A stretch of 64,000 bases of DNA from Denitrificimonas caeni (GCF_905120345.1 NZ_CAJHOA010000003.1:310001-374000); one strand, 5' to 3'. Counted from the stretch's first letter, positions 48,254 through 57,335 are shown. Numbers and translations: made by a program. Notes: generated from the sequence alone by a model not told the origin.

Positions 48254-48665
48254 TTCGTAACCATCGTATACGTCTCTAATGTACATAAACCCACACCTCT
48301 TGCTAATCAAGGGCTAGCGGCTAGCCTAACCCTTCACCACTGATTTACAAATCTTTATAAGTTAGAAATATTCCTCACGAAATTTTAGCTGAATTTGTAC
48401 ATATTCTCGGGCAATGCTCATGACTGTCGCCCGAATTTGGGTGCTATTCACTCGATTAATGATCGTCCATTTAGGTCGTCAGGCGCTTATGTTGTGGAGG
48501 CGTTAATCTATCGATGGTTAGGTGATAAGCTGTTCGTACTGCACATATATGAGCAGTGTCATGGCCAGCTAATAGACACGTATAAAGAAGCAGTATGGGT
48601 CGCTTATTGTTACTGGTACTTCAATTCTCAGCCGCCACCACCCAGATGAGTCAGGAACCTCCTCA
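48254..48665. other. Island edge without a clear gene
   Basis: This 412-base stretch follows the attachment repeat. An open frame at 48395-48649 (84 codons) is free of known motifs and I do not support it as a gene. The 12 bases ATCGTCCATTTA at 48462-48473 repeat the catabolic-cluster element, but no gene is suitably placed, so chance is likely. Confidence 0.4.
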
Positions 48666-50066
48666 ATGAAAGAATCACAACAGACCGAGTTTAAACGTCA
48701 ATGGAAAGACGAATGTCTTAAATGGATCAGCGCATTTGCCAACGCAGAAGGTGGTGTTCTGATGGTCGGTTATGACGATCATGGACAAGTGGTTGGCGTC
48801 GAAAAGGCCAGTAAATTGTTGGAAGATATCCCCAATAAAATTCGCGACATACTTGGCATCGTTGTGGATGTGAATCTCAAAATTACTGACGACCTAGAAG
48901 TATTACACATTCAAGTACCTGCTTACCCCTATCCAGTGAGCTATAAGGGTGAATACCATTACCGTAGCGGTAGCACTAAGCAAGAACTTAAAGGTGCAGC
49001 ACTGGACCGCTTTCTGCTTCGCAAACAAGGTTTGCATTGGGATGCCGTTCCTTTGCCAGGGCTTGAAGTCGGCAGCCTAGATACCGCTACTTTTAAGAAA
49101 TTTAGCGAGCTGGCGATCAACAGCCAGCGTTTGCCAGCAAGCATCGTCAATGACAGTCTCCAGTTGCTACTAGAACGCTTACGCTTAACTCAGAATCATT
49201 ACTTAAAACGCGCTGTTGCTTTACTGTTTCATCCTGACCCTGAGCGGTTTGTTACAGGCGCATGCATTAAAATCGGTGCTTTTGGCGTTAATGATGCTGA
49301 CTTGCTGCATCATGATGAAGTCGTCGGCAATCTGTTTACCCAGATTGAAAATACCATCGAAGTACTCAAGCTTAAATACTTAAGAGCCTTAATTAGCTAT
49401 GACGAGCTCTACCGCAAAGAAAGCTATCCTGTTCCTCTGGCTGCTTTGCGTGAAGCTCTTTTAAACGCTGTAGTTCATAAAGATTATGCAAGCGCAACCG
49501 CTATTCAAGTTAGTGTGTATCCTGACAAGCTCATGATTTGGAATCCCGGCCATCTGCCAGAAAACTGGACGCTAGATAAGCTGATGTCCAAACATGCGTC
49601 ATGCCCATTTAACCCAGATATCGCCAACACGTTTTTTCGCGCAGGCTTAATCGAGTCGTGGGGGCGCGGCATAGAACGCATTATTGATACGTGTAAGCAG
49701 GGAAACTATCCCGCGCCAAAATGGCAGCTTGAGCCTGGTGGATTATGGGTTATTTTTGAGTTTCCTAAAGCGTATGTCCGCCAACTCATAGATGAAACCG
49801 GACAAGCTACCCCACCAGTCACCCCACCAGTCACCCCACCAGTTGCAACCTTGTTAAAACTACTGGCTGACAAAGGCGAGCAAGGTAATGCTGAGGTTCG
49901 TGAGGCTATGCAGCTTAAGGACCGCAGACACTTACGCGATCACTATATCAATCCCGCATTAGAGCAAGGGTTAATTGAATACACTCTGCCTGACAAGCCT
50001 ACTAGCTCTAAGCAAAAGTACAGAATTACTACGCTGGGTATGAAACGTTTAAATAATAAAGTGTAG
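48666..50066 (+). CDS. AlbA_2-domain, ATP-binding-type predicted transcriptional regulator
   Basis: A 466-residue protein of the COG2865 type. The N-terminal AlbA_2 (Schlafen-like) domain is ESQQTEFKRQWKDECLKWISAFANAEGGVLMVGYDDHG. A GHKL-like ATPase part is in the middle (ALREALLNAVVHKDYA; then IWNPGHLPENW; then GLIESWGRGIERI). The C-terminal winged helix is attached by a linker of TPPV repeated three times, encoded by a 12-base unit at 49811-49846. Family members are common in mobile islands, sometimes with defence or toxin roles, but no function is established. It is the only intact gene between the two att repeats. Confidence 0.83.
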   Translation: MKESQQTEFKRQWKDECLKWISAFANAEGGVLMVGYDDHGQVVGVEKASKLLEDIPNKIRDILGIVVDVNLKITDDLEVLHIQVPAYPYPVSYKGEYHYRSGSTKQELKGAALDRFLLRKQGLHWDAVPLPGLEVGSLDTATFKKFSELAINSQRLPASIVNDSLQLLLERLRLTQNHYLKRAVALLFHPDPERFVTGACIKIGAFGVNDADLLHHDEVVGNLFTQIENTIEVLKLKYLRALISYDELYRKESYPVPLAALREALLNAVVHKDYASATAIQVSVYPDKLMIWNPGHLPENWTLDKLMSKHASCPFNPDIANTFFRAGLIESWGRGIERIIDTCKQGNYPAPKWQLEPGGLWVIFEFPKAYVRQLIDETGQATPPVTPPVTPPVATLLKLLADKGEQGNAEVREAMQLKDRRHLRDHYINPALEQGLIEYTLPDKPTSSKQKYRITTLGMKRLNNKV

Positions 50067-50193
50067 GAGCAGTGCTTAAAACGTTGATTGGCTCGATCAG
50101 TCATGAGCGCAAAGCTATTATTTCAACACTCACTAATAGCTTTGAAGGCTGCCTAAAGCTTGAGTTTTGTACCTAGCTGATTCAAGCGCATAA

Positions 50194-50428
50194 TATTATT
50201 ACGCCGCTGCTCACTACCATAGCCGTGACGCGGGTATTGAGTACACCATTGATCTAAACCAACGCTTTGCCGCGATAGACCGCATAACCAAATAATATGA
50301 TTTGTGAATTTGTGAATTTGTGAATTTGGGATGGTGAGGCGAGCAAATATCACTACATTGAGTTTAAAGCTCCCTTTGCCAATACAAACCAAGGCGTGCT
50401 CATGCAAAACGCTGCTTATAACTATTAG
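50194..50428 (+). pseudogene. Frameshifted coding remnant of an unknown protein
   Basis: Two protein-like stretches in different frames lie in line. 50194-50295 reads HYHSRDAGIEYTIDLNQRFA then AIDRITK-stop. 50324-50428 reads IWDGEASKYHYIEFKAPFA then NTNQGVLMQNAAYNY-stop. The frame changes across an 8-base tandem repeat (50301-50326). I do not recognise the protein. The composition is protein-like, while the complementary frame (50153-50440) is not. Confidence 0.45.
50301..50326 (+). repeat. 8-bp tandem repeat, three copies
   Basis: TTTGTGAA is repeated at 50301, 50309 and 50317, with a partial fourth unit. Eight is not a multiple of three, so each gain or loss shifts the reading frame of the remnant around it. 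Confidence 0.8.
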
Positions 50429-50510
50429 TATATGTCGCACTTGAAAGCTTCAACAGAGTTAGTGGCTACAGGCAGTGCTATCATTATTGGTGTGGATTTT
50501 TTAGACAACC

Positions 50511-50703
50511 CAGCAGTTGTTGGTGTCCAAGATGCTCCTGTCGATTCGCATCCTGCGCCGGATCCAACGATCCCGCTCAACGCAGTGCTGATAGGGTAGC
50601 CACTGGCAATACCAAAGTAGTTTATCCACCCGCGTAAATATTGGCTGAAGGCACGTGAGAAAACAGCAGTGCCCCAAGAAGACTTACGGTCAAAATCCGT
50701 CAA
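50511..50703 (-). pseudogene. Broken C-terminal piece of a group II intron reverse transcriptase/maturase
   Basis: The first frame reads SSWGTAVFSRAFSQYLRGW then INYFGIASGY, the usual end of the maturase X domain (RGWINYFGI). After a one-base shift, another frame continues QHCVERDRWIRRRMRI, the DxWIRRRxR motif that follows directly in such proteins, then stops at 50511. The normal continuation (CYWKQW) is missing. No RT catalytic part and no intron RNA domain V can be placed, so this is a dead fragment. Confidence 0.7.
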
Positions 50704-50728
50704 AGCAAAAAACCTGAAATTTCAAAAT

Positions 50729-50757
50729 GGGCACGCCCAGGGCACGGTTTGGGCACG
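50729..50757 (+). repeat. Three GGGCACG repeats at exact 11-bp spacing next to tRNA-fMet
   Basis: GGGCACG starts at 50729, 50740 and 50751, one per helical turn. It lies 84-112 bases from the tRNA 3' end. The position and phasing suit arm-type integrase or excisionase sites of the lost element. Confidence 0.7.
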
Positions 50758-50797
50758 GAGGCTTTTTAGACGGCTTTAAAGCACGGAATTACAGGCA

Positions 50798-50835
50798 TAA
50801 AAAAAGCCCTAACTCATTGAAAGTTAAGGCTTTTA
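50798..50835 (-). terminator. Terminator after tRNA-fMet
   Basis: On the minus strand a stem formed by 50802-50814 and 50823-50835 (one mismatch) is followed by a run of T. It starts 6 bases after the encoded CCA. Confidence 0.82.
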
Positions 50836-50840
50836 AAATT

Positions 50841-50917
<77 letters not shown>

Positions 50918-51014
50918 CGATAAGTATACGCACTTTTCGAGATGTGTCAAAACTTATTTTAAAATCAATCGTTTAGCAGTGATTTTATTTACGACTTGAG
51001 GTGATAAACAATCT

Positions 51015-51767
51015 TTATGCGGTTAGAGAGCCGCCGTTTAAGGGTAATACTTGCCCTGTGACCCAGGAGGCTTCTTTAGAAGCAAAGTAGGCGACACCTG
51101 CACCAACGTCGTCTGGACTGCCTGCGCGCGGTACAAAACAGGTTTTCTTAGCCAGCGCATCAGAGTCCCAGTTGTTCATGGTGCCAAGCGATAAGGCATT
51201 GACGGTGATACCTGAACGACCCGTTTCTGCTGCGAGATGGCGAATAAAGCCAACCGCTCCGGCTTTTGATGCGGCATAAGCAGCAATACCCATGGGTAAG
51301 CCCGCGCGCCATGATTCTGAGGTGATGGCAATTACCCTGCCGTAACCGCGTTCGACCATGCCCGGAACGGTTGCATGACAGGCATTCATCAGACCAAACA
51401 TATTAAGGTCAACAAATTTTTGCCAATCATCGGGTGTTGATTCCAGAAACTTTTTGTAGCCCATACCATCGGTGGGTACGCCGGCGTTGGACACCAGAAT
51501 ATCGATAGCACCGATTTCTTCAGTCACTTTAGCGACCATCGCGGCGACTTGCTGATAATCAGTAATATCGGCGGGCGCAGCAAAGGCGTCAATACCTTCT
51601 TTACGCAGTTCAGCAACGGTTTCTTCGGCGCGTTCAGCATAAAAATCATTTACTACCACTTTGGCGCCGAGGCGACCCAGCATTCGCGCGATACCAACAC
51701 CCATGCCGCGACCCGCACCGGTGACCAGTGCGATTTGTCCTGTTAATCCGAATATTGTCTGTGACAT
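51015..51767 (-). CDS. Short-chain dehydrogenase/reductase (SDR)
   Basis: A 250-residue classical SDR with the cofactor motif TGAGRGMG (16-23), N-A-G at 94-96, and the catalytic pair Y164-x3-K168 in YAASK. S150 or S152 supplies the serine. The residue after the second strand is N40-D41, which leans toward NAD(H). The C-terminus ends GQVLPLNGGSLTA. It is a single-gene unit with the shared AAACGGACGAT element 71 bases upstream. It probably oxidises a hydroxyl group of the cluster substrate. The substrate is unknown. Confidence 0.85.
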   Translation of the reverse strand: MSQTIFGLTGQIALVTGAGRGMGVGIARMLGRLGAKVVVNDFYAERAEETVAELRKEGIDAFAAPADITDYQQVAAMVAKVTEEIGAIDILVSNAGVPTDGMGYKKFLESTPDDWQKFVDLNMFGLMNACHATVPGMVERGYGRVIAITSESWRAGLPMGIAAYAASKAGAVGFIRHLAAETGRSGITVNALSLGTMNNWDSDALAKKTCFVPRAGSPDDVGAGVAYFASKEASWVTGQVLPLNGGSLTA

Positions 51768-51837
51768 TAAATGACTCCGTATTGTTTTTAGTATGGATCA
51801 TGAATGACCACAATTTGTCAGAGTCAATAAATACTGC

Positions 51838-51850
51838 ATCGTCCGTTTGA
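51838..51850 (-). promoter_or_regulatory. Shared catabolic-cluster element upstream of the SDR gene
   Basis: On the minus strand AAACGGACGAT, 71 bases before the SDR ATG. The same element (AAATGGACGAT) lies before the MFS gene at 57176 and the hydrolase gene at 59360. Confidence 0.5.
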
Positions 51851-51857
51851 GTATTCA

Positions 51858-51900
51858 ATAAAAAAGCCCCGAGCGCCTCATCGGCAGTTAGGGCTTTTAT
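51858..51900 (-). terminator. Terminator after the saccharopine-dehydrogenase-like gene
   Basis: AAAAGCCC (51862-51869) pairs with GGGCTTTT (51891-51898), with a T-run on the minus strand. It separates the SDR gene from the upstream operon. Confidence 0.75.
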
Positions 51901-51939
51901 TGTGATGATACAATGCATGAACTGGATCAAAGCGGGCGA

Positions 51940-53130
51940 TCAGTCCTCAAGAAAGCCTCTTTTTGTAATGCATTCATCTGAGATAAACAGTGAGCCGGAG
52001 GCTTTGGCAAACGCCTTCACAAAGCTTTCTGGATCAACACAGACTTCAGCCGCTAATATGCCGTTGCCTGTCACTTCACCGCGGATAAGTGCTTCAATAA
52101 ATAAGCGTGCGCAGGTCGGTGTTGGATCGTTGGAGACGCCAGAGGAGGGGTCGGACATAGGGATATGGTATTCAACGACGCTGTTAACCTTGCTGCCGTT
52201 ACGTTCGCCTTCAACCTCAACGCGGAACGCGACACTGCGCGGTAACTGGCTCAAGTCGACACTCATGGCCTCTTGACTGGCGGGGCTGGGCAGGTAATTG
52301 GAAATAAATTTAAGCGGCGATAGATCAATACCTTCGATCGGATCGTTGTTGGCAAAACCTAAATCGATAAATGAACGCCAGATATCGTTACCCGCATTGG
52401 GGAAGAAGCCGATGCGGTTACTGACCTGTTGCAGACCTTTAATAAAGTGGGGCAAGGTGACTGTTTCACCGTGTCCGATATAGAAGCCTGGCATGCTGCC
52501 GAAGGGTTCTTTATAGGGAATATCACGACGGCCGCCCCAGCCTTCTTTCATCACGTATTGGCCATCTTCAAACTGGGTTTGCTCGCCACTGGTGATATGC
52601 ATCATATGGTCAATCACGGCAGGAGAGAACATGCTAGGTACAAAAGGTACGATGGTCGATAAATGGATGGCGGTGGCTGTATCCATCGTATTGACTAGCA
52701 TTTTGGCGACAACGTTAGTTAGGCCTGGGGTTGAGCCACAACCAATAATAATCTTGATCCCCGCAGCTATGGCGCGCTGATTATAGTCACCTTTGAATAA
52801 CAACTTATCAGCGACGTCATGGTCGTCATTAACATCAATATAGTTCACTTTGGCGCTGATGGCTGCTTCAATAACGGGTACTGCACTGCGATAAAAAGGT
52901 CCGGCAGCATTAAAAATCAGGTCGACGCCGTCTAGTGCGCTATCTAGACTTTTTCGGTCGTTGTAATCGACTTTGATCGCGCTGACGTTCGCCCCTAGAT
53001 GAGCCGCTAATTGTTGCGCCGCCTCGAGATTAAAGTCCGCGACGGTATAGCTGATATCGGTATGCAGAGGTACCAGTTGGCGCGCCACGTTACAACCAAC
53101 ATTACCGCAACCCAGTAGTAAAACTTTCAT
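51940..53130 (-). CDS. Saccharopine-dehydrogenase-like NAD(P)-binding oxidoreductase
   Basis: A 396-residue protein with an N-terminal Rossmann fold (MKVLLLGCGNVGCNVARQL) and the saccharopine dehydrogenase C-terminal catalytic-like domain (after IIIGCGSTPGLTNVVAKML). The motif NAAGPF near residue 74 is typical of the group. Such proteins include carboxynorspermidine and lysine-pathway enzymes, but also catabolic dehydrogenases. The lysine route is unlikely in this setting. It lies 69 bases downstream of the FAD oxidoreductase gene and probably shares its transcript. Confidence 0.78.
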   Translation of the reverse strand: MKVLLLGCGNVGCNVARQLVPLHTDISYTVADFNLEAAQQLAAHLGANVSAIKVDYNDRKSLDSALDGVDLIFNAAGPFYRSAVPVIEAAISAKVNYIDVNDDHDVADKLLFKGDYNQRAIAAGIKIIIGCGSTPGLTNVVAKMLVNTMDTATAIHLSTIVPFVPSMFSPAVIDHMMHITSGEQTQFEDGQYVMKEGWGGRRDIPYKEPFGSMPGFYIGHGETVTLPHFIKGLQQVSNRIGFFPNAGNDIWRSFIDLGFANNDPIEGIDLSPLKFISNYLPSPASQEAMSVDLSQLPRSVAFRVEVEGERNGSKVNSVVEYHIPMSDPSSGVSNDPTPTCARLFIEALIRGEVTGNGILAAEVCVDPESFVKAFAKASGSLFISDECITKRGFLED

Positions 53131-53199
53131 GTCACTTCCTTTTTTATTATTAATGATTGTTTATTATTAGAGCCACGCTAGATCACTCAGACTGATTGT

Positions 53200-54558
53200 T
53201 TAGGTCAGATCAAAACGGTCGGCCAAGCGTGCTATCGGTATCAGCGTGCGGCGTATTTTGGTTTGAAACAGTCCAGGGAAGCGTACCGCTTGAGGCTTTT
53301 CTATAGGCAAGACGCAGTCATCCAGACGACCATCAGCAAGCGCATGAGCCAAGCTCATCCCCATCATCGGTCCTAAAAGATTGCCCCATGAGCCAAAGTT
53401 CATCAGCGCATGCACACCGTTGGCGACCTGATACAGCTTGGGATAGCACTTATCGTAATGATGCGATGAGTTGGCAGTCATGCCAGTCCAGTACGACTCC
53501 ATGCTGATATTGGCGTGGCGAGTCACAGGAAAAGTGCGGTGTAGGTAACGTAGAAAGTAGGCAAAGTACTGATCAGCCTGTTGGGCGCGACCCATACTTG
53601 GAATCGTCGCAGTGATCAGACGGTTACGATTATCAATCACTAGGGGATACAACCCAGCCGGGTGTTGTGATAACACCACCCGAGCAGGATTAATGCTGGC
53701 TAATAGATCGTCTGGTAGCGGACGTGTCGCTAGACCGCACGCCAGCAAAGGGTACTGAGTATGTTGCAGTTCAGGAAAAAATTTATTGCCGCTGTGACCG
53801 TTGGTGCAGATGACCACTTGTGCAGCAGTGACACTGCCGGTTGCCGTACGAACACGCCAGTGAGTACCCACTTTATCGCACGCCAGTACACGTGAGTCGC
53901 CGTACACCTGGGCACCGAGTGTGAGCGCGGTGTTGACCATGCCGTTAGTGAATAAGTAAGGATTCACTTGCCCGCCTTCGCGCCAGTGTAAACCGTAGTT
54001 ATACACGTCGGTACCGAGCATGTGTTTTAGTGAGTCAGCGCCGAGGATATCGATAGCGTAACCATGCGATTGCCACAGCTTAGCTTTTTGTTCGAGTTCA
54101 GCATGGGGTTTTTTAGCGGCTTCAATCAAACCATTATCATAGACGTCAGCGCTGATGCCATGCTTGCTGCACAGATCAAAAATAATATTGCGGTTACCGG
54201 TAAAATAATCAGTGAATTTCCGGCCACCGTCTTTGTGCGCCTGCAAGGGTTCAAAGGAGGCAAGGTAAGGTTGAATATGGCCCGCGTTACGACCCGAAGC
54301 TCCAGCGCTGGGTTGCTGCGCCTCGAGCACAACGACTTTTATACCACGCTCGGCCAGATGCAATGCCACTGAAGAACCGGCTAAACCGGCACCGATAACC
54401 ACAACATCGGCAGTGATATCGTCTGTTAATGGCGCATATTGAGTGGCCGGTTGCTCAAGTGGCCAGCCACTGTAATTAATCGGCATTGCACCGGCTTCAT
54501 AACTGGCTGCTGATAGCGCTTGTGCACCCTGAGACTCTACGTATTTTTTCCAGGCCAA
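53200..54558 (-). CDS. FAD-dependent oxidoreductase, DAO/PuuB-like
   Basis: An enzyme of about 452 residues with the FAD motif VVVIGAGLAGSSVALHLAERG and the typical GASGRNAGHIQPYL loop of D-amino-acid oxidase/glycine oxidase/PuuB proteins. The C-terminal half contains SMESYWTGMTANSSHHYDKCY and ends GNLLGPMMGMSLAHALADG. PuuB relatives oxidise amines or amino acids. I take the TTG at 54558 because GAGG precedes it. Another TTG at 54600 would add 14 residues. No ATG is available near the N-terminus. Confidence 0.75.
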   Translation of the reverse strand: MAWKKYVESQGAQALSAASYEAGAMPINYSGWPLEQPATQYAPLTDDITADVVVIGAGLAGSSVALHLAERGIKVVVLEAQQPSAGASGRNAGHIQPYLASFEPLQAHKDGGRKFTDYFTGNRNIIFDLCSKHGISADVYDNGLIEAAKKPHAELEQKAKLWQSHGYAIDILGADSLKHMLGTDVYNYGLHWREGGQVNPYLFTNGMVNTALTLGAQVYGDSRVLACDKVGTHWRVRTATGSVTAAQVVICTNGHSGNKFFPELQHTQYPLLACGLATRPLPDDLLASINPARVVLSQHPAGLYPLVIDNRNRLITATIPSMGRAQQADQYFAYFLRYLHRTFPVTRHANISMESYWTGMTANSSHHYDKCYPKLYQVANGVHALMNFGSWGNLLGPMMGMSLAHALADGRLDDCVLPIEKPQAVRFPGLFQTKIRRTLIPIARLADRFDLT

Positions 54559-54673
54559 TGTCCTGTACCTCGATAGCGGATAAGAAATAGCTGACCACAA
54601 TCGGTGCTAGCCGTGCTGATTCCATCCTACTCAGGGCTTGGGGTACTTCGCTAGTACCAGTTGGCACCAGTGT

Positions 54674-55852
54674 TTAGCGTAATAACGCGAAGCTCTTGCA
54701 GACCAAGCGTACGAGGTCACTTTGACCTCTAATATCAAGCTTGGCATAGATGCTTTTTGAGTAGTTGCGCGCGGCTGATACGGCAACGCCCAGTTGTTCT
54801 GATGCTTCGCTAATGGTACGTCCAGCGGCCAGCAGCAGAGCCAGTTTGCCCTCTTGCGGGGTGAGGCCGAAGAGGCGGGCAACTGAGGCCCCGGTGCTTT
54901 CATACTTTTCGACCGAGCCTACGATTCGAGCATTGCCCAACTCGGCAAGGTAAATAATCACGTTGGGGACACGTTTACCTTGGTAGTGGGCGGTGAGTGG
55001 TGCCGGAGCAACTAATACACCGAGCAGCATGCCATCTGCTAGGCGCACTCGAATTAAACGTTCATCGTCGTCGCTGTTATTCGGCAAGGCTCGTATACTC
55101 ATGGCATGGCTGACGGCTTGATTGAGCTCATACTGTGTGTGTTTGTCATGCAAGATTAATTGTTGCTGGGTGATGGACAGTCCACTGGATTGGTTAATGA
55201 TGTCTTGCGCGGCCTGATTGGCGCAGAGTACTTTAGTTTGACCATCCAGCATTAAACAGCCTAAAGAAAGATGGTCTAAGCTGGACTCATAAATAGCTTT
55301 TTGCGTTTCTTGCCGTTGCAGTCTGACATACAGACCCAAAGCTCGAGATAAATGAGGCGACAGCACGCTGAGTAATTCAAAGGCGTGCTGGTTAAATGGC
55401 TGACACGCCGTTTTGTCGTCCAGTACGATATCAACCCAGCAGCGCATTGCACCTGAAGATTCGCTAAAACAGGTTCTCAGTGAGCCTTGAATACCAAGAT
55501 CAGCAAAGTACTCCGCACATTCGCTACCCACCATCGACGCGTCAATAGCGAGTATTTGTCCCGGCGCGAGGTGTTTGGGTTGTAATAACTCTATATGAGA
55601 AAAACGCTTGCGGTAGCTCATCTCTGCTGCCTGCCAATCGGTTTGATCATTCGGCGCAACGGCCATCACTTGGATGTCATGAGAGAGCTCCGGCGAGTGA
55701 TGTAAGGTGATCGATACTGCTTTCGCTCCCAGCGTCTGGCGCAATCTGTCGGCAAAACTATACCAAGGCGAAGCCTCGTTGATGGACTCATACATAAGCC
55801 CAACCAGATCCAGCAGAGTACTGCTATCGTGTTGATCATGCTTCACCGTCAC
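54674..55852 (-). CDS. LuxR-family transcriptional regulator of the catabolic cluster
   Basis: A 392-residue regulator. The long N-terminal part has a PAS-like segment (about 195-260, LGCLMLDGQTKVLCANQAAQDI). The C-terminal LuxR helix-turn-helix reads GLTPQEGKLALLLAAGRTISEASEQLGV and SAARNYSKSIYAKLDI. It has no quorum-sensing autoinducer domain and no receiver domain. This layout is like that of catabolic LuxR activators such as TeiR of Comamonas testosteroni (testosterone). That likeness concerns architecture only. It lies 25 bases after the MFS gene and is the likely local regulator. Confidence 0.8.
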   Translation of the reverse strand: MTVKHDQHDSSTLLDLVGLMYESINEASPWYSFADRLRQTLGAKAVSITLHHSPELSHDIQVMAVAPNDQTDWQAAEMSYRKRFSHIELLQPKHLAPGQILAIDASMVGSECAEYFADLGIQGSLRTCFSESSGAMRCWVDIVLDDKTACQPFNQHAFELLSVLSPHLSRALGLYVRLQRQETQKAIYESSLDHLSLGCLMLDGQTKVLCANQAAQDIINQSSGLSITQQQLILHDKHTQYELNQAVSHAMSIRALPNNSDDDERLIRVRLADGMLLGVLVAPAPLTAHYQGKRVPNVIIYLAELGNARIVGSVEKYESTGASVARLFGLTPQEGKLALLLAAGRTISEASEQLGVAVSAARNYSKSIYAKLDIRGQSDLVRLVCKSFALLR

Positions 55853-55877
55853 CTCCTTGATAAGCGCTTTGCGCAGT

Positions 55878-57176
55878 CTACTCAGTGATACTGATAGGGA
55901 TACGTTTAGGTAGAAAGGCTAGAGGGATTAGCGCTGCAATCATGCATGCCGCACACAACATTAAAGCTGTAGAGTAGTTGCCTGAGGTGTCCAATAAATA
56001 GCCAATCAGCTTTGGACTAAACGCGGCACCCACACCGGCAATGAGGTTGCCAATGCCGAGTAAGGTCCCAAAGTTGCGTTGGCCGACGGTTTCTTCCATC
56101 AGCATCGGTGATAGCTGATTGACTAGGTTAAAGGTAGCGCCCCAAGCAACGGTGAACGCGACTATAGCAGCGAAGCCAAATGAAGGGTCATTACCGAGTA
56201 GTAAGGCGAGAATACCAAAGCCGCCGATAGCGAGGCCAATCATCAGTAGAGGTTTAATATCCCACCGACTGCTTAAAATGCCGAAGGTAAAGCTACCTAA
56301 AAGTCCTGCCACGCTTTTAAAAGCAAACATAGTTGCCGCTTCTTGTAGGGAATAACCAACGGATATCAGGTAGGGAATCACATTGACAATAATACCTAGA
56401 GTACTCAGCGTGGTGAGTATTTGCAGACCGACCCATAACCAATAACGCGGCATACGCATTGCTTTGCCGATGGACTGACCGCTGAGTCTCTGTAGATTAT
56501 TGTGCGTGTTACTACTGGGTAAAGGTTGTTTAGGCAGGCGCGCTAGCCACAGCAAGATCGGTACACAAATTAACAGTGCGAGGCTGGCAATAAACTGCAT
56601 CGCCACGCGCCAGTTATACAACTCAGTGATGTGTGTCAGTAGCATTGGAAAAATCATCGATCCGATAGAGCCGCCAGAGAGCATCAAACCTAAGGCTAGT
56701 CCTTGATGTTTGAGATCGATCCAGCGCATCACTAAGGCGATAGACGGTATATAGGTTGACGCGCCGACGCCGGCACCACTCACCGCCATGGCGAGGGTAA
56801 TGCTATTTATATCTTGGCTGATCGATGCTAAAAAATAGCCTAAGCCCATCAGTACGGCACCCGAACTCATCACCGCTCGTGGGCCGATACGATCAAGTAA
56901 CCAACCTGCTAAAGGCATGGCTAAGGTCATGGTCAACATAAAAGCAGAAGCAATATTGGCGCTTTCTTCGTTCGTCGATAGGAAGGTCTTGGTTATCGGC
57001 GGAATGAAAACTCCGAATGAGTTTAGGATGCTACCAAAAAGAATACATAATGATATCGCCATTCCGGCAACGACAATCCATGCTTGACGCTGATTGGGAT
57101 ACACCTGTGTATGTTGTGCATCTGTTGCCGTTTCACTTGCTGTAGGTTGCGACGCTAACTCTGGCGAACTGGTCAT
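55878..57176 (-). CDS. MFS transporter (OFA/monocarboxylate-like)
   Basis: A 432-residue carrier with 12 transmembrane helices and a central hydrophilic loop after helix 6. The pattern DRIGPRAVMSSGAVLMGLGYFLAS and MLSGGSIGSMIFP fits the oxalate/formate-antiporter and monocarboxylate group, which often carries organic acids. It is the first gene of the unit MFS-luxR-FAD oxidoreductase-saccharopine-like. The shared AAATGGACGAT element lies 75 bases upstream. Confidence 0.83.
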   Translation of the reverse strand: MTSSPELASQPTASETATDAQHTQVYPNQRQAWIVVAGMAISLCILFGSILNSFGVFIPPITKTFLSTNEESANIASAFMLTMTLAMPLAGWLLDRIGPRAVMSSGAVLMGLGYFLASISQDINSITLAMAVSGAGVGASTYIPSIALVMRWIDLKHQGLALGLMLSGGSIGSMIFPMLLTHITELYNWRVAMQFIASLALLICVPILLWLARLPKQPLPSSNTHNNLQRLSGQSIGKAMRMPRYWLWVGLQILTTLSTLGIIVNVIPYLISVGYSLQEAATMFAFKSVAGLLGSFTFGILSSRWDIKPLLMIGLAIGGFGILALLLGNDPSFGFAAIVAFTVAWGATFNLVNQLSPMLMEETVGQRNFGTLLGIGNLIAGVGAAFSPKLIGYLLDTSGNYSTALMLCAACMIAALIPLAFLPKRIPISITE

Positions 57177-57250
57177 GGTGTGTGCTCTTGGCTTATTGTT
57201 ATTAAAAAGCGTAACTATTACTTAGAATCTATTGCAGGCAGGCGATGAGC

Positions 57251-57299
57251 ATCGTCCATTTAGGTTAGCTTGTGTGAGAGTTTGCGATTTAAATAGACG
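57251..57299. promoter_or_regulatory. Divergent control region with the shared element and an inverted partner
   Basis: The element ATCGTCCATTTA (57251-57262) lies before the MFS gene. TAAATAGACG (57290-57299) is its inverted counterpart with one mismatch, 37 bases before the EthD-like gene. The two halves could let one regulator control both directions. Confidence 0.5.
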
Positions 57300-57335
57300 T
57301 ATTTGCTCTTTGACTGCCACATAGAAAGGTTACGC

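Noticed and set aside
48462-48473. Fourth copy of the catabolic-cluster element
   Set aside because: Identical over 12 bases to the one at 57251, but no gene start lies at the matching distance and orientation. Matches of this size are expected by chance in 64 kb.
48395-48649. 84-codon open frame upstream of the AlbA-domain gene
   Set aside because: No recognisable motif, odd composition (Tyr/Trp-rich with a PPPP end), no ribosome binding site, and it lies in island-edge DNA that has decayed elsewhere.
49811-49846. CRISPR-like array
   Set aside because: The repeats are a 12-base coding unit without spacers, inside an open reading frame. No CRISPR array is seen anywhere in the window.
50153-50440. 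95-codon minus-strand frame in the inner island
   Set aside because: The opposite strand shows more protein-like segments in two frames across the same bases, and part of this frame comes from the 8-bp repeat.
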